A DNA stretch of 64,000 nt from Solicoccozyma terricola (lineage: Eukaryota; Basidiomycota; Tremellomycetes; Filobasidiales; Piskurozymaceae). Position numbers and translations under genes: made by a program. The notes beneath the pieces were generated by a model. That model worked only from the letters and a program-made list of their open reading frames with translations. It had not been told where the DNA came from and made no database searches. The stretch covers positions 446,553 through 510,552 of the forward strand of contig BCLD01000004.1 of NCBI GenBank assembly GCA_001600875.1, read 5' to 3'. Below are positions 1-12,205 of this stretch, piece by piece. How positions within the stretch are numbered: position 1 is the stretch's first letter; each line of letters begins with the position of its first letter.

Positions 1-41
1 CCCCCCCCCCCCCCCAACCCCCAACCCATCATCAGCGGACA

Positions 42-3000
42 ATGCGAGATGAATTGAGAATATCAACTTCAACATCTTCACATCCTCTTTCTCAACCTAC
101 ACCGATATCGTCATCTCCACCTCTCGTATCATCATTCGTCCTCGCTGGATCCCACCACCCTAACCCCCACCCCCATCAACAATCACGAACAAAACCATCC
201 ATACCATCCATCCGCCCAATCCCAATCTCATCAACAAGCAGTTCAGGTATCCGACACCGTCGAACTTCTTCAATAACACACGATATAGATCCAGGTCGTG
301 GATACACTTCAGCACCTACTTCTCCAATTAGAGTTTCCGCATTAGACGATAGGTATCAACCTTCAGCTTTTGTGTTTTCGACTGAATTTGGGATTGGATC
401 GACGAGGAGACGTGAGAGTGAGAACGGCGAGGTTGGAGGTGGTGGTAGTGGCGGCGGTGGTGGTGGTGGTCGAAGAGGAGGTGGAGGAGGTGGTGGACGT
501 GTTGGTGTTCAAGACGACCATAGCACACCTTTGAATACATCGAATACCACTAGGATATCCCTTGATACTTATCGATCGAGAAAGAATTCAATCAATCGTA
601 TACCAAATTCATCAACAGGATTAGAAAACTTATTTCCGAAGAGAAAAGTCGGTAGAAGAGGTGTTGAAGATATAGGAGGAGGAGATAAGATTTACTTCAA
701 TACTACTCAAATTCAAATCTACGACGAGCCGGATAATAACGACGACGACGACGACGACGTGGACATGGCGGCTTCAAGTTCGAATACACAACCTCCATTA
801 AACGGTGGGGTTCAATCCTCAAGACCACAATATCTAGCAATGCCAACTCCTCTCCCAATCGACCCAAATAACCTTCTCCCACTCTCCGTCACTCCTAGTC
901 CTCAACCTACACCTCCCATCTCACGTCGTCCAAGTCCCGCCGTCGGCGGCGGAGGAGGAGGAGTCGGTCTTGCTGGAAATGGCCACTATAGCGATACTGG
1001 ATCAACAGAAACTGGAGATTATACTTCAGCTAGTGGTTTTAATTTTGATACAAGCCCACGGACTTCAAGTGGTGGAGATGGTGGGAGACCATTGTTTTTG
1101 AAATTGAATATGGGAGGAGGAGGAGAAGGAGGGGGAGGAGGTAGTGGTGGACCAGCCGTTGGGAATTTTAGTGGGGATAGTGATAGTGACGTGGATGAGG
1201 AGGCGTTGTTGACGGCGGTTCCTGGAGAAAGAGGTGGTGGTGGTGGTGTGGTAAAACCGGAAGGATCGAGAATCAATAGTCGTAGTCCATTCTGGGGTTG
1301 GTCATTGGGATCAAACCATAGTCAAGCTTACGAGGTACTTCCCGAAACAAAGCGAGATGGATCAAGGACCGAATCATTCGTAACCAACGGATCAACCATC
1401 AGCGCCGCCAGTTCCTCTTCACAACCCCAGCAAGGATCATGGCCACAACAATCCGATGTCGCTGGAATGGCCAAAGGTGCAACGGATGTCATCTCCTCTG
1501 AACTCCTTCGAAGTAAACGGAAATGGCGCAAGTGGTTTGCATGGGCACGGAGAAGAGCAGGGTTAGGAGGGTATGTTATGAGTACGAGTACTCAAGAAGG
1601 TAGAACGGATGGGAGTGGAATAATCCGGGAATCCCCACTACGGTCTGGGTCAATTCGACTCACTCAGAGTGATAGTGGGAGTTCACGTGGGGTAGTGAGG
1701 AAACCGAAACGGCGGACGCATGACGCTATTCCAAGACAGTCAGGGAGGTATGGTGCGGCTGCACGGCGGAAGAAAGGGTTTCCAGCCAGTGGATTCGGTC
1801 TGGATTTGGGAGTAGGGGATGCAGAGTGGTTGGACTTTGTGGGAAGTTTGATACCAGTGCAGCCGTGGAGTATCGTGAGTTCCATAGCGGGGAATGCCTG
1901 ATCGTTGGTTTCCATAACTGATATTCTTGATCCCCCACTGCAGCTTCTCGTTCTTTCTTTCATCGCCGCTTTTGCAATCGGCCTCACCCTAACCCTCATA
2001 CACATTCTCAACCCGGACAAGGAGCCGCTGCCTTGGCGGGAATACTGTCAAGCAGACTATCCTCGCTATTTTGCTCTACAGTTGCCAACGAGACTTGCAA
2101 CTTCAACGACCGGCATCGAGGAGATTCATCAGGACGAGGAGGATCCTCGCTATGTGACTTTGCCAGCGGTATCGCCCGACTACCTTCTCCCAATCAACGT
2201 GTCCTCTGCCGCTTGGCCATTTCATCCACACAATTCCATACCTTGGTCAGCGGAGGATTCATCTGTTGACGAACTCGCCCCAGTCGGTGTCTTCCTTGCC
2301 GTGTTCACCACTGATGCGGCGATGGAACGACGGAATCTCATCCGGCGGACATACGCTAGTCATGCGCGAAGTCGTGTGAATGGAACTGAGAGTGTGACGC
2401 TGAGATTCGTCATGGGACAACCTAGACAACATTATGAAAGGTTGGTCAAATTAGAGATGGAGAGTGAGTAAATGAGGGTGCACCGACAACCTGTCGACCA
2501 GAAGCTAAACTCTGAATGTCATGTGTACAGCCTTCGATGACATTCTCCTCCTAGACATGCCAGAAAACATGAACGCCGGCAAGACACATGGTTTCTTTTC
2601 CTGGGCCAGCCAGAACGCCATGGTTCCAGATTATGAATGGATCAAGGCGTCGCCGGATCCTGTAGCGGAGCGTCCGTCCATGCGCCCGCAGGTACGGCGG
2701 CGGACGTCACCTCAGGTCGACTTGCCAATGCTGCGGCAATGGAATGCGATTCCGTTGGATTCATGGGACCAGCTTGATGAGGATGAGCTGCCTTTTGCGC
2801 AAGTGGATAATCAGGAGCAACAAGTCTTCAAATTAGTTTATCGTGGCGAAAAGCGTCCAGACTACGTCGTAAAGGCCGATGATGATTCTTTCATCATGCT
2901 TGGAGAACTGGAGAGACGGTTGAGAGTTCTGCCTAGGAAGATGACCTACTGGGGATGTGAGTGGAGGAACGAAGCCTGATGTTTTCACGGCGATATCATG

Positions 3001-3827
3001 AGCTAACCTGAATTCTCCCAAACAGACCTCATCCGCAACGTCTTCATGGCAGGAGAATGTTACGGATTATCCATGGATCTCGTCGATTATATCGCAAAAT
3101 CCCCGACTTTACGATCATACATCCGAGGCAAGGAAGATAAGCTTGTTAGTAGATGGATGCGAATGCACCCTGAGCGAGAGGATATCATTTGGGCTAGCGA
3201 GAGATGTTCGATCTATGATCATCCAAAGGCAGGGACTGTGTGAGTGATATGGTCTCTCGAGACAAGGACGGGAACGCAGCCACTGACTATTCTGATGATA
3301 TCTTCTACTCCAGCTACGCACACGGCTTTCTCTTCCCATCAGAGGTGTCTGCCGTCCGAGAAGAGAATATCACCACTCTTCCACCTGCCGAAATCAGTGT
3401 ACGCGGTGGACTTTCACTAGCATCGGCTTACTCCACCGTCAGTCGTTTCAAAACCACGTATCGACCACCTCAATCGTCCATGTCAGCCGCTGAAGAGATT
3501 GAGGCTCTCATCGAAGGTTCGGAGCTATCATCCGCTGCTAGACATGCTAGCGTTCAACATCCCGACTCTAAAGCTACGGATCGGCCGGCGTTATCACAGG
3601 ATGAGATTTCCAAACTTTATCAACGGAGACCTACGAGGTCGGATAGGTTCAACGGGGATAGGGGAGAGAAGGGTGGGACAACAGTCGTCCATTTTATCAA
3701 GAGAAACGATTGGTTTTTGGAAACGGCGTTGGCGCTATTAGGATCTCCACGGGACCAGAGAGAAGACGTACATCGACAGACTGCAAGGACGGAAAAAAAC
3801 AAAAACGTCATAGCCGGCGAGCTTTGA
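42..3827 (+). CDS. GT31-type glycosyltransferase, type II membrane protein with very long cytosolic tail
   Basis: Exons 42-1874, 1944-2463, 2531-2956, 3026-3239 and 3314-3827 join in frame to 1168 residues. Residues 1-611 are low complexity (Ser/Pro, poly-Gly, an Asp run). A hydrophobic anchor (LLVLSFIAAFAIGLTLTL) covers about 612-630. A glycosyltransferase family 31 domain spans about 725-1010. It carries the RRNLIRRTY motif, the metal-binding acidic motif in YVVKADDDSF (about 900) and a late acidic GKEDKLVSRW element. GT31 enzymes act in the Golgi lumen, usually transferring galactose or a related hexose in beta-1,3 linkage; the acceptor here is unknown. The C-terminal 150 residues look disordered. 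The frame is open upstream to the window edge, so a start before 42 is possible. The family call is firm; substrate and start are not. Confidence 0.85.
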
Positions 3828-4240
3828 TGGAATAAAAGAAGTATTCCAATACTTGACTACGGCCGGACCCGAACTCAATTGTCAAAGGTTTTCTTTTTTG
3901 TTGAATTCACCATCAATCACAACAGAACAACAACAACACGTCGATATACTACACCGCATAGACACGATTAGTTATTCATTTCTCATGATTTGTATTAATG
4001 ATGGGTGTACAAGTTTTGTAAAATGTCTAGCGTCTTGATGATCATCAGCATGTTCGTCAAACAGAAACCCCCGTTGCATGGTTTAGTGGGAGTGTGGGTG
4101 AGATTCACAGATCGGGAAGTGTGAGGTAGTCCACAACAGTGGAAGCGATGTTTGATCCATGGTGTCGAGTGTCCCGCCAGCCCTTCGTCCTTCCCACCAA
4201 GTCCATCTTTGTAAAACAGTCCACACCTCGTTCCCGCTTT
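3828..4240. other. Intergenic, convergent 3' ends of GT31 gene and CDC26
   Basis: No coding signal is convincing here. An AATAAA lies at 3831-3836, just after the GT31 stop codon, and could serve 3'-end formation. The rest is ordinary AT-mixed sequence between convergent genes. Confidence 0.5.
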
Positions 4241-4486
4241 TCAAGCAATCCCCAACCTCTCCCTAGTCGTCATCTCCGCTCTTGCCCTTCTATTCTCTTC
4301 CACCGCATCAATCGATTCCTTCTGTTGACCCTCCGGAACACCAGACTGCTCGATATTCATCTCTGATCCAGCTCGTGAAGACGGTGCGTCACTCTTTTCT
4401 TTCCCTTTGTTTGCTTTGAGGATGTCTTGGAATGCTTGAAGGTCTTCCGGGCGGAGTGGGATAGCTGTGGGTTTGCGGAGGATCAT
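4241..4486 (-). CDS. CDC26: Anaphase-promoting complex subunit Cdc26 (Apc12)
   Basis: A single coding exon (4486 down to 4241) encodes 81 residues. The first 20 residues (MILRKPTAIPLRPEDLQAFQ) match the N-terminal Cdc26 signature of the MLRRKPT..L...DI type. In known APC/C this short segment threads through the TPR superhelix of Apc6/Cdc16 and stabilises it. The remainder is charged and probably disordered. A longer ORF reaches up to 4702, but I chose the ATG at 4486 because the family motif starts exactly there. It also sits just after a CAG acceptor of a likely 5'-UTR intron (4572 down to 4493, GTAAGC donor). The gene is head-to-head with CUE3 across about 315 bp. Confidence 0.85.
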   Translation of the reverse strand: MILRKPTAIPLRPEDLQAFQDILKANKGKEKSDAPSSRAGSEMNIEQSGVPEGQQKESIDAVEENRRARAEMTTRERLGIA

Positions 4487-4801
4487 TGGATGCTGATGGT
4501 GAGAGAAGGAGGTTAGGGGGAGGTGTGAGTGGCGTGAGGGATGAGGGACGAGGAGAGGGATGGGGTGCTTACCAGTCTCAACGTCGAGGAGTTGGTGATG
4601 ATGGTGATGATGAGGACATGAGGATGGGGGTGAGAGCACTCCAGCAGACCAAGAAGGATTTATGACGTAATCAACGGTTACACTCGATTTCATCCTCCTC
4701 ACGGCTTGTTGCAGTATCGACCACCACCACCACCACCACCACTGTCTCCTCCTTCTCCTCCTCCTTCTCCAACTCCTCTAACTCCTCCGACTCCTCCAAT
4801 C

Positions 4802-7212
4802 ATGGCTTCTACCATCAAACCACCATCTTCTCCCATTCCGTCACATCTTCAACACCGTTTCAAAACAGCGGTATCCTCTGTCCTCGAACAACATCTCGCT
4901 GCCGACACTATCAACCAACACACCATCTCCACTCTAGGAATCTACCTCTCTCATCGAGCAGCTGCGGCGTTGCGTGCAAATCAAGGTGGTGAAGAGGATG
5001 AAACGGATCGCTGGTGTCTTTCATTACTGCTTCGAGTTTCTCAAGAGGAGGAAATACCCCTTCAACTGATTGTCGACGGGATTATTTCATATCCACTTCG
5101 ATCGAATGCTCTGAAAAAGGTCATCGTTGCTCAATTAGACAAAGCACCAAGCCTAATCGACGATTTGACCAACCAAATCCTTCTCCCACTCTTATCATCT
5201 CTCGGTGACACGTCGACCAATCCACTCACCATTCCATCAATCTGTTACATCCTCCTTGCCCATTCTCGTGCGCACCCATCTCTCACCGAGGCTCTTGTCA
5301 AATCTACAATCACCATACCATCCCTTCGAACCAGCTACAATCGACTCTCTTCATCTGCTTTACCAACAAATCAAATCATACAAACGAAATCTCACATCCT
5401 ACTTTTACTCAATACGATCCTCTTATCGCTTCCTCAAACGGAGAGGGAATGGAAATTGGTATCTCTGTCAGATGATGATGTTACCCCGTCCAACAAAGGG
5501 AACAAACCATTGGTAGATCAGGAATTGGGTGAAGATTATGTGTTGTTCTTTGGTGGGGGGATTGGAGAGGTTGGGGAGGAGACGATGCATGTGTTGAAAA
5601 GTATCAATGGAACAGGACATCATGTTAGAGAAGTGGCGAACACAGATGAGAGGAATGACGAAGTGAGCCAATGAGTAGAAAAACGAATGAACCACTAACA
5701 ACAGGAGTACTGACGCTATCAACCGCCTTACTGTTCTTTTCCCCTTTACAGAATCGTATAGCTCCTATTTTAGCTTTATTCCCTCACATCCCATCCCGAC
5801 TCCTTATCAAAGCTCTCCATCATCCTACCTTCTCCAGCGGTTCAGGCTCTGATATCGAAAACCTGACCAACGCTCTCTTAGAAGGTACTCTTCCATCTGA
5901 GCTTGATGAGCTGAAAGAAGCGATCGGGATGTCTGAGCCGTCGATGGAGTCTGGGCAGCATGAATCGATTGAGGTTGGAGATATGAAGAGGATCAAGAGG
6001 GATAATATATTTGATGATATGCCTATGGATTTTTCAAAGTTGAAGTTGGGGAAAGAGACAGAGTGAGCTTTTCTTTTCTTTTCTTCTCTTTTTTTTTTTT
6101 TTTCCTTTTTTGTTGTGGTCTTTCTTCGGTGGCGATCGGTGCGGAAAACGATTTAGATAGAGTATTGAAAACTAAACAACTTTTTTCTTTTCTTTTCATC
6201 AGCGACATTTCATCACTCACAGCCGGTATCCCAGATCACATCAGAGCTTCTATCCTCCGCTTGTCCGAACAACAAGCTGAGGAAGAAGAGGAAGAGATGC
6301 GGATCGAGAGGGAGGAAGCTGCTTATAGAAGGGAAAGAGCTGGTAGAAGGGGAGAAAGTGGTAGAGGAGGAGGGGGAGGAAAGGGTAACACGACTGCTTT
6401 ACAACCGGAGAAGGAAGAGATGGAGTCGGAGGACGACAACGAGACCGAAGACGAGAGGGCAATGGGGAGAGGGGTGGTCGATGACGGGGACGAGAGCGAC
6501 GAGGGTGGTGATATTCTTGCTAAAGGGGTGAGTTTGTATGTTCACATAAGCCTTCCCAAGATCAACGACGCTGAAGTACATGTTCAATGATTAGTTCACA
6601 CAGATCGACGGAGAAGATGAGAGTGATCAGAGTGATGATGATGATCCAGAGACGATCTGTGAAATCGCTTATATTCGTGATCCCAAGCTTTTCGATCGCG
6701 ATAGTGCCACACGTCGAAGCAAGCAGAGAGCGGATCTCAAAGAACGGACTGGTGGGCTATTGACGAGACACATGAGTCCTGTACGTATGCTGATCTGTGG
6801 GTTCCTGGACCTGTTTTCGACAGGTTGGTCGGATGAGCAACTTGAGGGATGGCGCATCATGCTGGAGAAGAACGTGAGGAAATTGGCCTGGCGGCAACAA
6901 TATCTCAACAGTATTACAGGCTAACAGTGCCACGTTCTGTCACAGCCCCGCAAGGACAAGATTCTCGAGCAACACAGCTTTGGAAATGGTACTCGTGGCC
7001 CGAACAATTATGCCGGCCCCCCACCGCCTCGTCAGGATGCTGGTGGTGGTGGTGGTGGTGGTGGTGGTGGTGGTGGTGGTGGTCGGGGTCGGGGTCGAGG
7101 AGGCGGAGGCGGAGGGCATCGTGGAAGCGGGTCGAAGAGCAGTCGGGGTCATCAGAATGCGACGAGGACGAGGGGCCATGATCGGAAGATGCAGCGGATG
7201 GGTGGTGCTTGA
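4802..7212 (+). CDS. CUE3: CUE-domain protein, Cue3/ASCC2 homologue (ribosome-quality-control trigger complex)
   Basis: Exons 4802-5662, 5752-6062, 6203-6527, 6604-6751, 6824-6873 and 6946-7212 give 653 residues. The N-terminal half is helical, as in ASCC2/Cue3. A CUE ubiquitin-binding domain covers about 288-345 (IAPILALFPHIPSRLLIKAL, then LLEGTLPSELDEL). The late conserved block reads TGWSDEQLEGWRIMLEKN, which required the weak donor GTGGGC at 6752. The C-terminus has a 13-15 residue glycine run and RG/RGG stretches. In yeast and human this protein works with the Slh1/ASCC3 helicase to split collided ribosomes. Start: the upstream frame opens with a TTG, so the first ATG at 4802 is used. 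The acceptor before exon 4 could also be about 9 nt upstream, in frame. Confidence 0.85.
7042..7083 (+). repeat. (GGT)n trinucleotide repeat coding poly-Gly in CUE3
   Basis: About 14 tandem GGT codons form a pure glycine tract in the last CUE3 exon, followed by RG-rich sequence. Such pure codon repeats are prone to length change by slippage. Confidence 0.9.
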
Positions 7213-7373
7213 TGTAGCTAGCCATGCCATGCCATGCCATGCCATTTCGCGTTGCGCGGACAATAATCTTATCGCGGTCCGCGGTGTGTGTGTTGCCCCG
7301 GACTGCGAGATGAACACCATCGTCATCCCTCGTCATCCCTCGACATCCTCGACATCCCCACATCGTCGCAATC

Positions 7374-9361
7374 ATGTCCGCAGAAGCAGGGCCATTACTC
7401 GCATCCGGAGAGGACGCTCCCGAGGTCACACAACCACGCAAGCGGATCGTCTCGACATTGGCTATCCTTCTCATCCTCGTCGGAGCATGTATCTTCGTCG
7501 GTGTTCGCGGGGAGAGGCATGCACCAAAGGATCCGTTGGAGAGAGCCAAGTATTACTTGTCGAGGTTGGTGAAGAGGTCGGCCGTAGGCAGTATAGTTAC
7601 ACAACACTGAGGGTGACATTGCATCCTGGCTCATGCGCAGGTTCCCAGTTGTGGACGGCCACATCGATCTTCCTATACTCGCGAGGACCCACTTTGGAAA
7701 TAACATCGACAAGTTTGACTTGAACAAGCCTACCGTGAGTTCAAACGCACCGCTGCCGCAATACTGTGCAACCGTAGCTTAACTGAAGCCCGTATCGTTC
7801 CAGGAAGGTCACGTCGACATCCCTCGGGCACGAGCTGGTCATCTCGGTGGTTTCTTCTGGTCGACGTGAGTCATTCATTCGTCCTTTCCTCTCCAGCGTA
7901 GGTGTAACCCCCTGACGTTCCCTTGCCAATTTCAGCTATGTGGACTGCATAAAAGACGGACATGATTTTCTCATTCCTACCAATCGAGTTCGCGATACCC
8001 TTGAACAGATCGATGTTGCGCGACTCATGATGGATCGCTACTCGGACACGTTCGAGTTTTGCGAAACCGCTCAGGATGTCAGGGACGCCATCAAGCATGG
8101 AAAGATAGCTTCATTGATAGGAATCGAAGGGTATGTTGCTATGGCGCGATACAGCAGTTGTGACAAGGCTGATGATCATTCACGTCAACGCAGAGCGCAC
8201 CAGCTTGGTAACTCCTTGGCAGGTGAGATTTTGCAAATGTCCACGCACACGTACTTCGCTCACATTCGCTGTTTTTTAGTTCTTCGCCAACTCTACGCCC
8301 TTGGAGTCCGTTACTCGACCCTCACTCATCAATGCAACAACGCATTCGCAGATAGTGCTTCCATTTTCTCGCCAGTTAAACCTGCTCATGGAGGTCTCTC
8401 GTGAGTGCGATTCGGAAGAAAGAAAAGGGGCCGATGGGCCCGCCGGGAATGTCGTCGCTGACGTTTGTGGGAGCCAGACCGCTAGGGAAGGATCTGATCT
8501 ATGAGATGAACCGTCTCGGCAGTGAGTGCCGGCACAGGGTCACCTATTACCACATAATTCTTAACCAATCCATCTCTCAGTGCTGGTTGACATCAGCCAT
8601 GTCGCGGATACCACAGCAATGCAGGTTCTGTAAGTTCAATCCAAATGAAATGACAGTATCTTCCGAATGAATGGTTAGGTCTAACCACATTTTCTCTCCA
8701 ACCACAGTGATATCACTCGATCACCCGTCATCTGGTCCCATTCCTCCGCTCGCCACTTCAACAACCTATCTCGCAATGTCCCTGACTTTGTACTCCGGCG
8801 TATCGGTAGAGGTAAAGGCAAGGTTGACGGAGTGGTAATGATCAACTTCTTCCCTCTTTTCATATCACCGACGCCTGAGACGGCAGATGTTGGAACTGTT
8901 GCGGATCATGTCGAGTATGTTGCTCAATTGATTGGAAAGGACCAGTGAGTAGTTCACGTCCTCCTGGGAACTCACTTAGGTCACCGATCATAATGCTGAC
9001 GTCGAACTCTGCTTGATCTGACAGCGTCGGAATAGGCTCAGACTACGATGGCATCGAGAGCGTTCCAAAGGGAATGGAGGACGTGTCAAAGTATCCCGAA
9101 CTTGTAAGTGAAGGGAATGCGTCGTATTTCATGCCCCAGGCAATGACAGCTGACAAGAAGCAAAATTAACGGAAAAAGTTCGCTGAACTTATCCGCCGAG
9201 GCCACTGGTCCGAACGTGATCTAGCTGGTCTTGCAAACCAGAACTTGCTTCGTGTTCTTGAAGGAGCAGAGGAGACGGCGAGGAAGATGCGCAAAGAAGG
9301 AAAGAAGCCGAGTATGGCTGTCTATGACAAGAGGACGGATTTGGGGGAAAGACTTGATTAA
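7374..9361 (+). CDS. Membrane dipeptidase, peptidase family M19 (renal-dipeptidase type)
   Basis: Eleven exons (7374-7564, 7641-7734, 7804-7865, 7936-8130, 8194-8222, 8280-8400, 8478-8521, 8581-8629, 8708-8944, 9025-9103, 9179-9361) join to 427 residues. A single hydrophobic anchor lies at about 24-45, so it is a type II membrane protein with a lumenal or outside catalytic domain. All M19 zinc ligands are visible: HxD in VVDGHIDLP (H71, D73), the bridging Glu in GIEG (E180), and His in DISHVAD (H252) and in IWSHSSAR (H273). The conserved GSDYDG is at 345-350. M19 enzymes hydrolyse dipeptides. Several upstream frames stop immediately if introns are retained, so the intron calls are well constrained. 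The exon 11 acceptor (AAAAAG) is purine-rich and weaker than the others. Confidence 0.92.
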
Positions 9362-10053
9362 GGGGGATTGGCACGGCTGTGTAATGTAGACCTCGTCCTT
9401 TTTGGATGGCAAGGTCAAGGAATGCTACACTAAATGGAATCGGTCCTGTTTCCAGTCAAGTCCATGACCACACATGCCTGATGGACCCGCTCGTATGATT
9501 CAGATTCGGCAGAAAGGCATGGCAGCGACGAGTTGAAAAGAGGATGTAATGGTTTATAAAAAGCGAGCGACATGGCAGAATTATAGAAGGCGACCCGAGG
9601 TCTACGAAAATATATGTTTGAACCACCGCCCCACCTCTCTTCCAACACACTGTATCAGAGCGTGTTCCCTCGGCACAAAGACCAAGAGATAAAAGAGAGG
9701 TAAGGGGACTAAGATGTTCCACGATCACCTTGGCAGGCGATCTACGACTAAACGATGTTGATAGACCCAGGCATTGACGCTCGACATTCGGTTGAGAACC
9801 GACTGAGGGCTGATGGAATGGAGCAACGTAGGGAAACGAAGATTGCACTGGGATGGTATTGCCGCACAGGACATATAGTCCATGAAGAGAAGAAGAGGAG
9901 GAGTTGAAGACTGGTGGAGGTGATTATATACGCCCGACGCGAGGGCGGTGACACGTGGCAGCCACGTCATGGACCGACATCGCCGAAATGAGCGCGTGAA
10001 TGATGATTACAAGAATCCACCCATTCGTCATCACCGCCACGTCATCTCGACGG
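9362..10053. other. Intergenic, convergent 3' region of M19 gene and ARP9
   Basis: About 690 bp without a supported gene. Several short ORFs occur on the minus strand, but none has exon continuity, splice support or family motifs. A TATAAA-like stretch near 9556 has no downstream coding region that I can defend. Confidence 0.4.
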
Positions 10054-12151
10054 TCACTCCAGCGCGAGGTTGATCGCCGCAGGGCCGTAATGGTTGTACT
10101 GATCCTTCCGGACACAGCTGGCCGCGCTGTTATCGCTGAAGATCAGCTACGGATGGAGGAAAAGTGGGGTGCGGAGTTAGTAAAGTCTCCCATGACAAGT
10201 ACAGATAACACTCGTGAACACTCACCTTGGCTGCCAGGCATGCACCTAGGAAAGGAGCGAGAACAGTCTGGTGCCCCTTAAAGTGCGCAAAATAATCTCT
10301 GTAGATCATAGCCACTTGAACGTCAGCCATCTGCCCCCGTTCAATATTCAGATATCATATTCTCTTCCTTTACTCACGGGAGTCTCAACACCCTGACTCT
10401 GTTCGGTTGACTATCGGATTCATTCTCCTCATCGGAAAGAATATAAGGAGTTAAATACGAGACTATAGCCAATGACAGCGCTGCGTATCATCAGAACAAA
10501 GAAGAAGAAGAACGTCAGCACCTCCAGCCTTCCCATCCTAATCCAAATACAAATCCTCCCACTCACAATGAATCTCCGCCATCTCCCCACAAAACACCAC
10601 ACCATCCAACACTTGTTGTCTATAAATCCCTTCCACTCCCATCATAGCCATCGCTATACCTTCCTGCACCGTCCTCCCTCCTTTCTCACTCGGAACAACC
10701 AACGGTTCACATGACCGATGTCTGATCGGTCCCACGACGATCTCCTTGCCACCTAGAGAAGGGATGTTCACCGAAAGGAGATCTAACGCAGCTTGAGCAG
10801 CTGCAGCTGCAGCAGCGTCAGCAGCTTTTTGAGCGGCAACAGCTGCTGCTGTAGCTTGAAGTTGTTCTTTTGCCGTTTTCTTAGTCTTGGCGGATTCCTT
10901 GATCTGAGCGACGGTCTTGGCTGCGTCATCTTTGATGAGACTGTGAGGGGAGTTGGGTGGGGGTTAGTTTTGCTTTTTGCATTTTGCTCTGATTTTAGGT
11001 GCAGTGACGAGGGATGCCATGCTTCGATACTCACATCTTGGATAGATTCAACACACCTTCTTCCTCCTCTTCTTCACCCTCTGCAGCATCGAGATGAATA
11101 TGACCACCTGACATTGTCGGAACATCTACCGCTCCTTCCTTCCTCACTACCGTCCTCGCCACCTCTATAGCCACTTCGTTGACTGTTTTCCCTAATTCCT
11201 TGGCTGTTTCTTCAATCCATGATTTTGTACTGATGACTTTTCCTTCCCCTTCTCCACCAAGTACGCTCTCATCTTCCTTTAACAACTTTGCCAAAAATCC
11301 CACACAATCATCTTCACCGACATTAACCGTAACTCCACATTCAAACCTAACTATCGAATCAACCACCAACCCAATCTCCGTTCTCTTTTGTCCAACATTA
11401 ACCACCAACCCTGTAGAATTCAAAGCTCCAACCCCGTATATCGCCGCTACTGATGATTCAAGTATGGCGAATGCTGGTGTATTAAGGACTTCGAATGCTA
11501 TTCGACAGTATTCAGCGCGATGAGGTGGTGAGACGATGGAAGGAGTTGGTGGTGGGATTAGCAATAGAGTGGTGATGTTTGTTGAGGGTGAGAGGTGGAA
11601 GTAATTGAAGAAGACGTGATGGCTTTGTGGAAAGTGAACGGTGAGGTGGGGGGGTGGGGGGGTGGTTGTATATCAGCGAAGCCGTAATATTGAAATCCTT
11701 TCTCAATCCCGAACTCGGGGTAAACTCACAGAATAGCTTCTCTCCCTCTCCAATCCACTTTCACCTTCTGACTACCACCTCCATTCTCATCTACACCCCA
11801 TGGCCAAAACACATCAACATCTTCCTCATTCCCTTGGGCCAACACATCATCCAACACCGACCCAACCAAATAATCCGAAATTGGTCTTTCATCTTCTTCT
11901 TCCTCATTCTTCACTACATTTAAAGTCGATGATTCTCCATTCATTTCCGTATCAATGTCTTGATTAAGATGACCATTTACGTTCCCTCCTCCTGTATTCA
12001 TCGGAGGTCGTGTACGTGTACGACGTAATCCATATCGTGCATCCATGATCAACGTAGGTCGTTCCAGAAGATCAGCTAAACCGCGACCTGCACGGAGGGT
12101 ACGTGAGTCGAGGTGGATGATGCAAGGAGTGGTATCGCGAAATGCAGCCAT
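10054..12151 (-). CDS. ARP9: Actin-related protein Arp9-like (SWI/SNF- and RSC-type chromatin remodelers)
   Basis: Minus-strand exons 12151-11730, 11622-11035, 10940-10567, 10480-10378, 10298-10226 and 10146-10054 give 550 residues. The N-terminus begins MAAFRDTTPCIIHLDSRTLR, in the style of fungal Arp9. Actin-fold blocks include NSTGLVVNVGQKRTEIGLVV and RHRSCEPL. The C-terminus reads LRLPDYFAHFKGH, then FLGACLAAKLIFSD, as in Arp9 C-termini. Arp9 pairs with Arp7 on the HSA helix of the remodeler ATPase. An odd feature is an Ala/Gln-rich helical insertion at about 345-390. The last three exons were needed to rescue the C-terminus, which otherwise mimics a separate small gene. Arp9 rather than another Arp is inferred from the N- and C-terminal motifs. 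Confidence 0.8.
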
Positions 12152-12158
12152 GATGGAC

Positions 12159-12205
12159 GGAGGGAGGGAGGGAGGGAGGGAGGGAGGGAGGGAGGGAGGG
12201 AGGGA
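12159..12205. repeat. (AGGG)n tetranucleotide microsatellite in the ARP9 leader
   Basis: About 11 tandem AGGG units start 8 nt upstream of the ARP9 start codon. In the transcript the leader would carry CCCT repeats directly before the AUG. Confidence 0.9.

Noticed and set aside
4487..4702. N-terminal extension of Cdc26 up to 4702
   Set aside because: The family motif begins at the ATG at 4486, and the upstream part contains a likely 5'-UTR intron plus His/Pro-rich filler.
6849..7723. Overlapping ORFs rich in Trp, Val or His around 6900-7330
   Set aside because: They are other-frame readings of the (GGT)n repeat and the CUE3 coding exon.
10054..10330. A separate two-exon 65-residue gene starting MADVQVAMIYRDYFAH on the minus strand
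   Set aside because: Its sequence continues exactly from ARP9 exon 4 if the acceptor at 10299 is used (LRLP joins DYFAHFKGH). It is the C-terminus of Arp9, not an independent gene; the apparent ATG lies in the intron.
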